DNA of 64,000 nt from Cinnamomum chago (Eukaryota; Streptophyta; Magnoliopsida; Laurales; Lauraceae), in contig CP142458.1 in NCBI GenBank assembly GCA_038049695.1, forward strand, positions 40,827,501 to 40,891,500, in the 5' to 3' direction. Of the stretch, positions 30,327 to 43,477 are shown piece after piece; position 1 is the first letter of the stretch, and each line of letters begins with the position of its first letter. The translations under genes and the position numbers were made by a program. The notes under the pieces are model-generated. The model did not search any database. It saw nothing but the letters and a program-made list of their open reading frames with translations, and was not told where the DNA came from.

Positions 30327-30964
30327 GGGATTTTGACCATACAACTGTCCTAAGATCTCAGTTTCGACTCTCAACTGTTGAAATTTAATAAATGCCCGCA
30401 TCATGCCAAAACCAGAAATGTATGTATTCACCTTTCCCCCCAAATCTAGAAACTCCTTTGTATCATGCTTGCTTCAATTAAAAACCCTAACTGGAGCTCT
30501 TAAAATAATATCTCCTACTATCTAGTTCATCCATCTCACTCATCACAAGAAGTATGCGGGCCCTATTTCATCTTTTGAAGACATAGAAAAAGGAGTTTTA
30601 TGTGGTATAAAAAAAAATTCTTTTGGTTTTTTTGATGGATGGAAAACGTAAAATTACATAACCTTCTTACACACTTTGTGAAATCTAACGGGAGAATGTG
30701 AAAAGGTAGAAAAAAGAGAAAGGAGAAATGAGGAAGATGACTTGAAGTAAAACTCATTCTTTTTACAAGTAGGCGTTAAAGATGCAATAGAAAAGATAGG
30801 CTTTTGTGTGATATTATGCTTTCATAGGATATTGCACATATTAAGGGCAAGATTATAATTTTCACATCGGCCTTTGTTGTATGAACAGTTCTCCTGGCAG
30901 TTTTTAAATTTCAACCGTTGAGGGGCAAAGTTAAATCTTATGGCAGCTGTAAGATCAAAACTCC
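30327..30964. mobile_element. Foldback element with about 70 bp terminal inverted repeats (MULE-like?)
   Basis: The left end GGGATTTTGACCATACAACTG is matched by the complement of the right end (GGAGTTTTGATCTTACAGCTG). Similarity continues inward through CCTAAGAT, CTCAAC(T/G)GTTGAAATTTAA for about 70 bases with mismatches. There is no clear TSD. Long TIRs are most like Mutator-type elements; the interior has no coding capacity. Confidence 0.55.
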
Positions 30965-33359
30965 GTTTTATGATACTTTTCAACGAAAATGTCCTTTGGA
31001 TGTTCCAAGTGATCAGAGCAAATCAGCCCCCTTCATATCCAGGTCTATCAATAGGTCAATCGGATGGCCCTGGCACTGCACTAGACCAAAAAGAAGCCTG
31101 GGTAGCATAGGACCAGTTTAGAAATATAATCAAGGTTCAGGGCCTACAGCTAGATGGGTCAAATACAAATACAAGAATAATGGACCTGGCCATACCCGAT
31201 TAACAGTAATCAGGTCCACATCCAGGTATGAATCGGATGTGGAACTGTTGTATGTATTTTAAGATTGAGATCCATAGTGATTTTATTTAATGACCTGGGC
31301 CTAATCCATTTATATTCCTACACATTATTGTGATAAAATCCCTCTTACTGTACTATCCTCTCCAAAAGCTCAACTCGTGAATTGACTCCATTGACTCGGT
31401 GCCCCTTGACTCCAGTTAACTCAGCAGTGCATGGCAAGTCTGGTCAGACTTTTGAGTTCTGGTTCACTAAGATTTTGCATGTGGGACCCACCTATTAGTT
31501 TGAGTTGGTGATCTAACATTTGATTAAACACAGTCAATGGGTATGGTGAATGGAATATGGTACAACCACCAGGGGAAAGTTATTTATCATAGATTAAGAA
31601 TAACCCAGTCTGATTACAAAGTATATAAGGGATTCAAGATTGGATAATGATAGTGAAAAAGATGGGGATAATGAGTTGAAGACTGGGATGCTATGACCTA
31701 CACCTAATCCACATCTTTAATTTTGGAGATGGGGCCCACTCTCCTATTGAAGGGGACAACTTACCATAATATTCTGGTTGAAGTTTAGATTATGACCACA
31801 CATAATTATAATCAATGTGTGTTGTGCAGTTTCTAGGCAGACTCATGTTAGCCTTTTGCCTCACATGACTTTGTGGGGACTCATCCACCATAAACATGGA
31901 ACAAGATCATGCCGATCATGACTGCAGGCCATCCATTGGATGGTTAATAGCACTGGTTGAACAACCTATATGTGTATATTTCATAGTGGAGTTGAATGAT
32001 TTTTATAGTACCTGGCATTTTATAATTTGGGGAATTTTTTGCCTACAAGCAGACTTTGTATGCTGTTAGCATGGGTTCTATCTTGTGGGACCCACCTAGA
32101 TCCATACCTATCAAGGCGGGTAGAGGGAATGGAGAGGTCATATCTTAGATGATGGTGTAACCCATAATTCAAGGGCCTTGGGTGTTTGTTTGAAGTCATT
32201 TATGCATAGAAGTGATTCACATGTGTAATGGTTAGGCATGATTATATTTGTTTATGCTCATTTATTCATGTAATGTGTGAATGAGGTGTGAAAATAGTAT
32301 TAAATTCACCTCCACACCTCCTCTTACAAAAGGTGCTAGGAAAGTTCTTATACAACAACTGCAATTCCATGGCTCTTATCAACCACCCTTATTTTATCAT
32401 TCATGCGGGTCCCATATTTGTAATTCAAACCATTCAATTTATTTATTGAACTAATAAACCCAAAGAACTTAAAACCGATTATTTTAACTCTTCATAGATT
32501 TTGAATAATTTGTGAAAAGTCTCATTCTATAGATCTAACTTCTTGTACTTTCGTGGGCTAGGTTAATGATCTAAACCAACCTATAGATCAAAATTTATGT
32601 ACTTTTATGGGCTTCTAATTCATAATTTGAACTGATCAATATTCCCAAATTTTCTAATACATATGAAATAACTAGCACATTTATTCATGTGAAAATGGTA
32701 ATTCTAACCAACATGGTAATGTGTTTCATGTAAGATTTGCATATGTAACAATTACATTTTTAAAACCCATTTTTCTATATTATCCGTAAAAGGCTAATGA
32801 GCCCTAAAGTTTAGTGATCTTTTAACCGGATATTTTTTTATATTCAAGTTTGGTGTGAATGAAGATTAAGATGAGTATCAAATTGGCCCTGGTGCTAAAT
32901 CATATGAAGTGAGTGTGAATTGGGTATATTGATCAAAGATGGTCCCAAGTAGGCCCTGTTGCAATTAGATTGAAGGAGAGAATTTCTCTATCTTATTGTT
33001 TCTTCATCCATCAGCTTACCATTTTAGTAGTTCTAATTTGTCTTTGAATAAGTGGTTAAAAAAAAAAAAAGTAAAATGGTTAGGGACATGGGGGTTAGAA
33101 TGAGGGTGCATCATGTATAAGTTCAAGTGCCCGACGTTTAAAAAAAAAAAGGCAAAAAGGCCCTAAAATATGTCAAGAGGGAGATTTCTTGTCTTTTGCG
33201 TTTGGTGGTCCAATTAATTTGAGCTGGAAATTTTGACCATTTTTTATTGATTTCAATTTTGCATCTAAAGACTCCTTCTTATTTTTGATGTCAGACACAA
33301 TCAAACCTCGTCTAGGTTGCAGTATTGGTGTTTGCTTGTTGGGGAAGCACTGAATTGAC
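30965..33359. other. Intergenic, no gene seen
   Basis: AT-rich sequence with scattered short ORFs that match nothing I know. A weak hAT-like end pair near 31119 and 31320 was not good enough to call. Confidence 0.4.
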
Positions 33360-33522
33360 TGAGTTGGGTCCACTACAATGTAAAGACAAATCCATGTGTA
33401 AAATCCTATAGATCTCTAAGATTGTTTACCAGAGTTCTTTTTGTGTTGTACCTTATTTGTTAGCTTCCATTTTTAATGAAATCACCCTTTCTTATACAAA
33501 AAAAAAAAAAAAAAAAAAAAAT
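33360..33522 (+). mobile_element. LINE (L1) 3' tail remnant
   Basis: T-rich 3' untranslated-like sequence (TTGTGTTGTACC...TTTTTAATGAAATCACC...TTCTTATAC) followed by a run of about 23 A ending near 33521. This is typical of 5'-truncated plant L1 insertions; a processed pseudogene tail is the alternative. Confidence 0.5.
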
Positions 33523-34890
33523 GAAACAAAAACCAAGTCCAGTCCAGTCTTTACAATAAGAAGGGTGGAGCATTTAAGATGGAGATATAAACAAAAAAGA
33601 GAATTATTTGGTCATTTTTGAATTTTGACCTATCTTTTCTTCAAAAAAAAAAAATTAATTATTTTGATAGAAAGGCATTTCTTAGAAGTCCTAAACTTAA
33701 AATTCCTAAAAAATAATTTCATTAGGAAATCTAAACTCAACTATCTTTTGTCATAAATGAGGTTGACTGGGAAAGGAATGGACATTATCAAACAAGGACA
33801 CGACCATTCAAGATGGGCCCCACCCTTGTTACACGGCACATGGGCCCACCTCAATTGCCAACATGTTGAATCTTTGGGTTGACCAACATGTCTAATTTGG
33901 AATTGAAACCCAGCTCGCTTTTGGGAAGGGATATTGCCCTAACATGCGAGGGAGAAGTCCAACGAACAATGAAGAGCTAGGTGAGAATCCGACTCTAATA
34001 TATTCTCAACCCTAAACCTTAAAACCATCTAAAGTAAGGGTCACGCCAATCCACTATTAGCTCACTGTGAGTGGGTATGTCAGTTGTAGAAAAGGGAAAA
34101 CAACAAAATAATAAAGTGAGGCTTACAAGTCACAATTTGGACACTGTTCAAGATTCCATACAAAGTTTTAGGCCTCTTTTTCTTTCTTCCTTGCTTCTAT
34201 TCCTTGTAAAAGCCTAAAAGCTAGCATGGGTAGATTTGCTTCTCTTTACGTTTTATTACAGTGTGTTTAACTAACCACTTTCCAACTTACGAATCTTTGG
34301 GCTCTCGAGCGTTTCTTGATACTCACTTCCTCTGTTAGGGCTTTTATATTCCCTAAATGCTGTCTTTAAGCTTTGGTGCCTTCCTTACCATTTTGCTCTC
34401 CCTAAATGCTCTCCATGCACATGGAAAAGGATTCTTAAAGCAAGATGGTACAACTTGTCTTGCAAGAAATAAGTCTTTAGAAAACATCAAAAGACTCATT
34501 TACTAACCTAACGTGTATACAACAAAAATTAGAACTTTGAGACAACAAAAATTAGAACTTTGAGAGAGAGAGAGAGAGAGAGTCTTTTCTCATACTACCA
34601 CTGTGATTGGATTTGGACGATTCCTTGCTTTGACAGCTAAAACCGTTACATTTCGTGTGATTTACCTTGGACATGGGCAGAAGATGCTTTTTAAGTCTCA
34701 CTTCCATTAATACAGAAAAATTAGTTGATAACTTCGTGTTAGGCCACAAGTTCCATGTAGTTTTCTGGTGGAACTTGTTGTTTCCACCTAGGCTATTTTG
34801 GTTCATCAGATGTTTCGTTTTCAAGTAACAGAAATAGGGTAAAAATGTTTGGACGCTAATGTAGTTGGGGTATTTACATAAAAATTACGG
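33523..34890. other. Intergenic, no gene seen
   Basis: Contains a short GA repeat (34562-34581) and a 24 bp direct duplication (ACAACAAAAATTAGAACTTTGAG at about 34519 and 34543). No supportable gene. Confidence 0.4.
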
Positions 34891-35040
34891 TTGTTTGCAT
34901 TAGAATGTATATGAATTAAATACATAGGGTGGTTAAAATAAAGAATATGTTATTTGATATTCTTTTTTTGGAAACTCGCTTTTGATGTTTGTTTTTAACC
35001 ACCCTCTGTATTTAATTCTTATGTACTTTAATGCAAACAA
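34891..35040. mobile_element. Small foldback element (hairpin)
   Basis: The left arm TTGTTTGCATTAGAATGTAT...GGGTGGTTAAAA pairs with the right arm TTTTTAACCACCCTCTGTAT...TTAATGCAAACAA over about 47 bases with a few mismatches; loop about 55 bp. The RNA of either strand would form a long stem. Confidence 0.65.
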
Positions 35041-38000
35041 ATAGGGCCAAAGTTCATATATTTACATAAGTGAATCTAACTTTGTAAATACTACATCTTC
35101 CTTTCTCCTCTGCAAATGCCCATCCGCATTTCAATTGCTTTGTAAACCAGTTGGTTTATTTTCATATCAAAAGCCTACAAAAAACCTATCAAATAGTTTA
35201 TGTAATAGTCAAACATCTGGGGACCTCATATTTTAAGAATGAAGCGATTATAATTAATTTTATTTTTGGCAACATTTTCCCAATAACATCTCGAGCAAAA
35301 CAATTAAAAAATGAAAATGCCCAATTTTTTTGAAATAAGTTTCTGAACACAAGATTTCTGACATGTAGAAAGAACTATGAATTTCTCTATCACTGATTTC
35401 CCTTTCCATGGGTGCGTTTTCTTGAAGAGGATAAAAAGTTCAAAATCATATATCAGGTAAAATGGCATCTCATGGAAATAAATATCCTAGGAATGATTCT
35501 TCACAAGCTACGAGCTTGATTAGCAGGCATTTATGTGGGGCCCACACAAACTATAATCTAAAGGAGGGAGTCGCTGTTTTTTATCAGCCCAAAACATGCC
35601 TAACTAAAGGCTGGGTATATTATTAATGATATTTTTAAGATTCCATGATAATACTGAACATTAAGTACATTTTTCTAATAATAGCATGATACTGTTGATT
35701 TGTTGCAATATCTTTAAAATCTCATGAGATTTTGACATATTAATATTATTTAAATCTAATTTTCTCAATTTCATGACCGAAGTTCAAATAATGTCATCAG
35801 AGTCACTTGACTTTGGTCAATATTTAAAATTAAAAAAAAAAAAGAATTTTGCCCTTGATCTCATGATATCATGGGAACAATGTATGTCATAGAAACTAAA
35901 AAGTCTCATAATGTCATGGGACCGTCTCATGATGTCATGGCTTTTATGCAGCATCTCAGTGAAAAAAAAGTTTCTGAATAATAGAGCCTGAGATGGTCGT
36001 CAAATGTGTATTTACTTTTCAGAAAATATCATTTTTCGTGTTTTGTAAAAAAAAAATGAAGTCACTTGTTGGTAAAAAAAAAAATGATACAAAAACTAAT
36101 AAATCTCATGATATCACATGACTATCCAATGATATAATAGGATATGGCACAAAAAAGATTAAAAAGAAATGATGACATTATATGAATTCGAGTTTAAGAA
36201 AGACTAATATATCATAACTCCTAGTGTACCTAGAATTTGAATCCTGAACACCCAAGTGAGAACTGCCGCTCCTTAACACTCAAATAAGGAGCCGTTCTTG
36301 GGGCACATCACATGTTGGTAACTATTTGATCAAAGGTGAAGTTGGTAACTATTTGATCATAGATGAAGAAGTCACCGTGAACGTAGAAAGTAGCAATGAG
36401 CTCATATTTCCATTGTCTAGGTGGAGAGAAGCATATATGCTTAATCTATACAATAAGATTTGACTCTTTGCAGATGCTTAATCTATACACCTAGTTGTTA
36501 AATTGTGAACATCATACGCATTAACACTTGTCCATTTGTCTTGGTTGAGATTTGTATGACTTTTACCTTTGTTTGCCTATATATGCTAGTGTGTTTCCAA
36601 GGTATACTTCTAGGACTGAAGGACGACACTGATAGTGGGTTTGCACCATCCACGTTACCCAAACTACATGAGAGCAATCCAAATCGTATGTTAATTCTAT
36701 ATGTTTGACTCATTAAATGATTTACATGATTCTAGTTAAGACCCAATTTATTTGCAGATTCGAATCCTAGTTCTCTTGACTATGACCTAAATTCTTATAA
36801 TGGTTTCAGAGTCCAGGCTTATCATAACATCAGCCTAAAATCTTTGATGTAAAGCTTGCATGAAATTATGATAAGCCTAAAATCTTTTATGTAAAGCTTG
36901 CATGAAAGTAGTCTCTTGGGATTCGGTTCGCATGAGAACCTTGTACAGGAGAATGTTAAATTGATCAAGGGAGACGGGTCCCACCGCCTATCTGACGGTC
37001 CTGATATATGATTTCCATGTGAATCGTGTGCAGGAGACATGTAAATATGAAATATCTCAGTCTAATATCAATGATAGACTTGAGATGAGCGGGACCGCAA
37101 ACCGTCAAATATTTACAATACGAAGATCCACATAACTTGATCGTGAGTGCTAAGGTGGGTTTGGAATTTGTGAGGCTGGTCCCTATCTTGCGAAATATAG
37201 ACCTCCACCCTTCTATGAAAATAAAAGGACACATGTAGAGCCATTGCAAACCCTCCCTACAACCATTTCTTTTGAAGGTAAGCAATCACACACCTATCTA
37301 TATACACTCACCCATGTCTCTTACTATCATCGATGCAGCTGCAACAAGGGATTGATGCCTTGTTTTTGTGGAAGGAAGGTGCCTCACTCTGAGGCATCAT
37401 TTTCCTCATTTGTTAAATATTAGTGAGTGGGTCCATGTGGGCACGTCGACACTTATGACTATTAGAGCCAATCAAGTCCCTCATTGCAACTTACCCTAGA
37501 AGATGGCATTTTGTTTCTTCTCTCTCTCCTTTTCCCCTTATCTTTGGTCAAATTGGACTGTTGTTTTGCAATGAAAGAAATTTGAACAGGTACATGTCTT
37601 GAGATTCTTGCCAAAATTAAATTCAAGAAGAATAAGGTGGAAAGACAATGAAAATGCCTCTTCACAAAATTCACAATCAAGCACACACCTTTTGACCAAT
37701 TGATGGTTACAAACCCACCTAAGATAAGCTTCTAGCACTAATTAGACTCCAAACAAGTAAGCAGTATCTTTAGAGTGAGATGGGTAGATGGGTAGTCTCA
37801 TTTGCTTGTAGAATCTGTCTCATGGGACTTCTACTATTTTCCAAGAAGGACATGAATTGAAAGAAATGTCTCTGGAGAACAACACATGGTTTAGGTGAGG
37901 ATCTGAGATTATTAGTCTCCTTCAGTCTAATCGCATTCACCCTCATTGAATGAGAGTAGTAGTCATGAAGATGGCTGGAAATGAGACAGTGACATGAGAA

Positions 38001-38340
38001 TTTGAGATGACACCAAACAAATCGAAGTCTCAACAGCTGCACCACGTGAGAGCAACTCCTCTTTTCTGAAACCTGTCAAGCAAAGAAAGGAGAAAAAACA
38101 ATAAATAAAAATCATATGCCTAATACTGAACTTTCTTTATTCTTGGATTCTTTGTTACCATGCTTGGCGTCAAAGTAAAATATATGTAAAAGTGAAGTTG
38201 GGGAGACTTTTGTGGGGCATTGCCCAATTAAGGTAAAAAGAACACTGATCACCATCAATATATAGTAGAAGCTATTGTCCTACAAGAAAATGTTTCAAAA
38301 TTGAGAAATTGCCTTTTCCTCGAAATCCAATTGTACATTA
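35041..38340. other. Intergenic with small tandem duplications
   Basis: No gene seen. TTGGTAACTATTTGATCA is duplicated at 36314 and 36341, and a 43 bp unit with CCTAAAATCTTTGATGTAAA is duplicated at about 36833 and 36876. Repeated CTCATGATGTCATGG-like words occur at 35865-35945. All are short local duplications. Confidence 0.45.
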
Positions 38341-38577
38341 GGGGTCTGTTTGTGCAGCGATGGAAACCGCGGAAATGGGTGGCGACAAGGCGCCGGTTTT
38401 TCCGGCTTCTTCCCCATTATGTTCGGTGCAGAGAGGATTCCTCTCTTCCTGATTTTACGGCGTGCCTTTGTAGCCCCATTTTCTTCGCTGGATTTTCTCA
38501 CCTCCCAGCACGGAATCAAATACCGCAGAAGAGGAAACGAGTGGTTTCCTCTTCCATGGTTCTGCACAAACAGACCC
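38341..38577. mobile_element. MITE with GGGTCTGTTTGTGCAG ends
   Basis: 237 bp. The left end GGGGTCTGTTTGTGCAG and right end CTGCACAAACAGACCC are perfect complements over 16 bases, flanked by TA on both sides. The interior is GC-richer than the surroundings. The TIR type resembles PIF/Harbinger MITEs, while the TA flank would also suit Tc1/mariner. Related ends occur at 43478-43990. Confidence 0.75.
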
Positions 38578-38672
38578 TAGAGGTTTTTTTTTTTTAAGTT
38601 TTTTCTCATATACCCTCCAAAAGTTTTAACACTTACAACTAGGTCGTGTGGTTGCAATGTTAAGTCATACAT

Positions 38673-41104
38673 TGTCACGATCCGGGCCTGAACTACGATA
38701 ACCCCAAACCGTGAGCACAAACTTATTCTCATAAACTCCGAATTAACCGAGATTAAAACGGAATCCACAAGGGATAATATACTCAACATATGTGTCAAAT
38801 ACACAATTTTTGCGGAAACATTATATTTGATAATATCAATTAACGATTTACATGTATACAAAAATAAAGTCCTTGTACATGTATCATTCCCATCATTTGT
38901 TTATCAAACATTGCGTATCCAAAACGCAATGCAGATGACAGTTAATTACATTCCAAAAATGAATGTACAAAATAACTTTTCAAAACGTTTCTCAAAATGT
39001 TATAGTTCTTTCTTGTACTCGGATACTCATATCAAATGGTATCCCTTTCATTCCATTCGTTTAATCCTCCGGGAGGAACTGGAGCGGTCTCCTCCTCTGC
39101 CGCCGGGGGTGTTGCTGGACCGGCAAGGGCAAGCGGGCCTGTAATGTCATCAATAACACTAGTGAACATGACGATTCAACAATGTATAAACAGATCTTGT
39201 AATAGCACATGTTAATACATATATTGAATTCATTCAATCTATTTAATAACAATTCCAATTCTAGACAAGTCTAGATAATTCCTAAAATGACAATGGTGAA
39301 CACACAAAAGTCATTTAATGGACATGTGCAAGATGATCACTACCATAGTATTCATTTCATCACATTTCATTTATTTTCATCTCATTTCATTTACCATCTT
39401 CCCTCAAAGGAATGATTCATTTTCCTAATGGAAGGCATCAATCAATACCCATAGTATGATCGGAATTGTGGGACTTACTAGTGTCCGAGCCAGGGACAAC
39501 TAGCATCACCACGGAGCTCCGGAACGCCCCAAATCCATCTACTGCAGTAGGATTTTTCATAATTCATTGTTACCTTTAGTAACTATTAATTCGTTAATTC
39601 ATCCATTCATTGTATTATTCAGTTCAGCTCAGTAATGAGTTTAAGAAACTAGTTTGTAGTGTCGGACTCAAGAATCAAATCAAAACTATTAATTCTATTC
39701 AAGCTTTTAGTCAAATTCGCAAACCAAACAAATGGGTGAAACTCTCATCATTGAATGTACATGTTATTTTCAATGAACATCACTTTAATAGTAGTTTGTA
39801 CATTCAATAACTTAGCTAACACTTATGTAGGTTTAGATAACACATTTGAAGAATCCATACACAATTTAATTATACTTAATTCGCTACTATTCTTTTCTTT
39901 TATTTTCTATAACCTTGACAAATCTTAGATTATGGTATAATTAGTTCTAACACTAATTTATAGACCACTAAGACTCATAGAAGGTCCGATCGATTGACCC
40001 GAAAAACCACTCAGTTAAGGGCCTGTTCGATCAATCGGATGACAATCCGATTGATCGGACCTAGGACGAGTTGTAGGTTCGAAAACTTTTTTTTTCTCCC
40101 TTTCATTCCTCTCTTTTCTACATTCAAATCACTCCCAACCTGCAAGATAATGGAACTTCATGTTCCCTCTTCATACATCATCCATTAACCATTTCAATCA
40201 ATCCATAAATAAATTCCAAAACTTAATGGAAAATGCACAAAATCCAAATCCATGGAAACTCTATGAACTTTTACAATGATTAACACTAATCACAAGTAAA
40301 TGTTTATACTTGCCTCTCTTGAAGCTTAGTGGTAAAAACCCTCTTTCCTTAGCATGGCTTGACACAAATCTTCCCCAAAAACTCAAACCCTAATCCTTAA
40401 AACATGCAAATGAACTCCTATGAGCCATTTGTGCTAGAAATCACAACAAAACAACTAACAAAACTTGGAAATCCTAAGAGAAGACCAACTACTTACTTGT
40501 GGCTCCAAGCAAGGAGATCTTGAGTTCTCTTTCATGCTCTATCTCTTAAAAAATGGAGGAAATGACTTGAGGAAGAAGATGAAGATGAGGCCTCCCACTC
40601 AAAACCACTTGAACCTCTCATAATCTCACTCTTGATGAAGAAAATGGAAGTTAAAGAAGGGAAAGGGTGTCTAGGGTTTGTTTGAGGTGAAAATGAGCTC
40701 ACTCCCTCATCTCATTCTAATATAAGGAGCTCTCACACTAAAACCCCCTCCTATTAAGTCTTATTACATTTTGAGTCAAATGAAGCATCACTTGGTTCAT
40801 TTGAAGTCAAATGGAATCGCGTTTATCATGAAAGTTAACGTACTATTCGAGATACATACGTTGGTAACAAGAATTTCCGTATTCGACGAAATATGTGAAA
40901 ACCCGTAGTTACGAAAAAGTCCTTAGCCTACGTTGCTTGAGTTTAAACTCATCTTAACCAACTCAATTTCATTCAAATCCATTCCATTATGCTTAATGTA
41001 TCATTTGAGACTAATTTGTCTCTCTTTAGTCACTAACCTTCATTAACACAATTACTCATGCTTAATTAGCATTAATCACGATTAGTTTAGGTTGGGGTGT
41101 AACA
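38673..41104 (-). mobile_element. Solo LTR, Ty3/gypsy chromovirus (Tekay/Del-like) type
   Basis: 2432 bp, TGTCACGATCC to GGGTGTAACA on +, with exact TSD TACAT at 38668-38672 and 41105-41109. On - it runs TGTTACACCCC to GATCGTGACA, the usual end pattern of long chromovirus LTRs. No internal region. It is related in layout, but not closely in sequence, to 24394-27202. It includes three palindromic words (TCCGATTGATCGGA type) at about 39985, 40026 and 40046. Confidence 0.85.
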
Positions 41105-42027
41105 TACATCCCTCTGCCTTTTAATTCTAGTACGTTCCATGTTTCCAAAAATGATAGCCCTTGATGGAATTGTTAGATTATATGTCCTCAATTCAGTGGA
41201 TGATCCGAGTAAATTGATTTATTTCATTAATTAATTTATATTTTCATGCTTTACTCATGTGATGAATGGTATTTTTCTATATGTTTGCATATGACTATTA
41301 CAAAATGACATGATGGTTCATGAGATGAATCGGAGCCCACAAGTGTATTAGATGTAATCCATATGTGTGGATGAGAACACATACAGGAGACATATTCCAA
41401 AATCTTATACTTAAAGTACTTTCACAACTAGCAATGAGAATGGACATCTCATCTGATAAGGTTGCAGTACTATGATCACTATGAGATAGTGTGGTATGGT
41501 ATGTTTCGATCATCAGAGTGCAAGACTCTGGATCATCGTGTTGATACATTGCATGTATTGAAGGACCATGAGTAGCACATTCTGTAAATTTTTCTTTGAT
41601 TTAAAGACTGCTCTCACAATTCCCAATCAATAGGCTCTCAATCCTGAGAGATTAATGAACTCAATTTCTACTATGCATTTGTGTTGAATCATCAATGAGT
41701 GAGGCCAATTGTAAGTCAATACCTTGATGTCTTTGGTACGTGGTAGTGGAACTGTAGGAACATATAATTCTCAAGATGAAATATATCCCCTAAATATCTC
41801 CTTTTGCCAATTAATGGATTTTATCATTGGTAAATACGCACCCATCTCAATTAAGAGTTAATTGAATGGTTCTGATGATTACTATAATTAATTAGGTCAC
41901 AAGGATAATAAGAGATGGATCCAATTTTGTTGGACAGATTTATTCCAATAAATCTACGGATATAATTAATAAAGAGGCCTACTTGTAGTAATTGGGAAGT
42001 TTATGATTTTGTTGTAATTATTTCTAA

Positions 42028-43300
42028 GGGGGTGTTTGAATAAGTGCATAATATAATATCAACAAGTTTAAATATTATAAGATTTCATTATCATAATATA
42101 ATATCAACAAGTTCAAATATTATAAGATTTCATTATCATAGAATAAAATAGTGTCATATTATTATATTGTGTCACCTATGGTGTTTGGCAATCTTCACAG
42201 ATTTTAATATACCTTTGAAGTGTGGCAATTAAGAATAATAATAATAAAAAAAACCTCATAAGATGGTGTACCACATAAGAAATGGAAAGAATATAATCAA
42301 TTAACCCAACATAAAATGTACCCACACTTAAAATGTTCGTGTGGTTAGGAAGTCCAGTTTTAACCTGGAGGTCTTGCCTTCAAATCCTTAAGGCCTTACC
42401 CGATACATAGGGCTTGTGGATGGTTCTATGTATCCGTGAGTTTACCAATGATCTCCCAAAGGGGGGTCGGCGGGTTCCCATGTTATAAAAAATAAAAAAA
42501 ATTAACCCAACATAGGACACACTAATTAGTAATCACATGTATTAATAATCATGGTAGGACCCATCTTTTGTAAAAAATATATAAGATTGAACTTAAATCA
42601 TGAGATCCAAGGAATGTTATTTAATTAAGGTGGGTCCACCAAACGTTGGTAACTATACTATAATACATCTAATGATGATTATCAAAAATGGCCCTATCTA
42701 GCTTTTTTATGAAATAATTTGATGTTGGTAGTCATATTAACACGAAAAGAGCTATCAAATAGTGGGATTCATTTAATGAAGGCAAACTAATAATTACAAT
42801 CACACAATTCAATCTTTGTAATCATGAGACTCGGCTAATTTTGGTAGTATGGGACCCACATAATGTTGGTAATCACAATGAAAGCTCCAAGCGTGACATT
42901 TGTAAGACCCACCTAATATTGATAATTAACAATGGCTATGTAGTTGTGATATGGCTATATGGCCCCACATTAAATTTGTAAGCACTATGTGGGCCAATCT
43001 AATAGTGGGACTCATAAATGTTAAAACTTTTTGTTGGCCATTATAATTAATGGTTGCTCCTGAACTCTCCAATGGTTTTTACTCAAACTCTTCATTTGTA
43101 TTTAGAAAAGATTTTTTAAAGATTATTTTATACAGCATATCCTTGAATAATGTAATATGAAGGTTTTTGGAAGAAAGTGAGATATTGTAAGATATTGTAT
43201 AAGTTATCCAAACACCTCCTTTTTAGGTGAATCGATTACATTCTAAACTAATACATAATATAGCAAAATCTCTTATAATATCTCATTTCCAAACACCCAT
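42028..43300. mobile_element. PIF/Harbinger-like non-autonomous element
   Basis: 1273 bp with ends GGGGGTGTTTGAAT and (complement of right end) ATGGGTGTTTGGAA, flanked by TAA on both sides (42025-42027, 43301-43303). The inverted copy of the host LTR lacks it, confirming insertion. No transposase visible. It carries a SINE. Confidence 0.65.
42314..42499 (+). mobile_element. SINE, copy 2, with 15 bp target duplication
   Basis: A perfect 15 bp duplication AATTAACCCAACATA flanks it (42299-42313 and 42500-42514). The body begins TACCCACACTTAAAATGTTCG and ends in an A-rich tail (AAAAAATAAAAAAA). Long perfect TSDs plus an A tail are diagnostic of LINE-mobilised insertions; the length and lack of ORF indicate a SINE. 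Same family as 29261-29439. Confidence 0.8.
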
Positions 43301-43477
43301 TAAGATTGAAGTGCAATTGCATTTATTTAGTAGACTTATTTGCAATTAACTGTGGATCCGGAGTTCATATGAGATGTGAGGTCCAGATTCCTAGTCGGAG
43401 CCAAATTCTAAAAACTCCATAGTGGTCCTCATCCTAGCCCTAATAAGAGAAGGTTGCTAATCCTATTGAAACTCTTA

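Noticed and set aside
31119-31325. Possible second hAT-like MITE (TAGAAATATAA and TAGGAATATAA ends)
   Set aside because: The inverted ends match poorly and the flanking 8-mers do not agree.
33173-33373. 66-codon ORF on -
   Set aside because: No domain, and adjacent to a LINE tail; likely chance or decayed repeat.
28077-38340. tRNA, rRNA or other RNA genes, or protein-coding genes
   Set aside because: Scanned by eye on both strands; no cloverleaf with proper boxes and no ORF with a family I recognise, other than the SINE's A-box resemblance.
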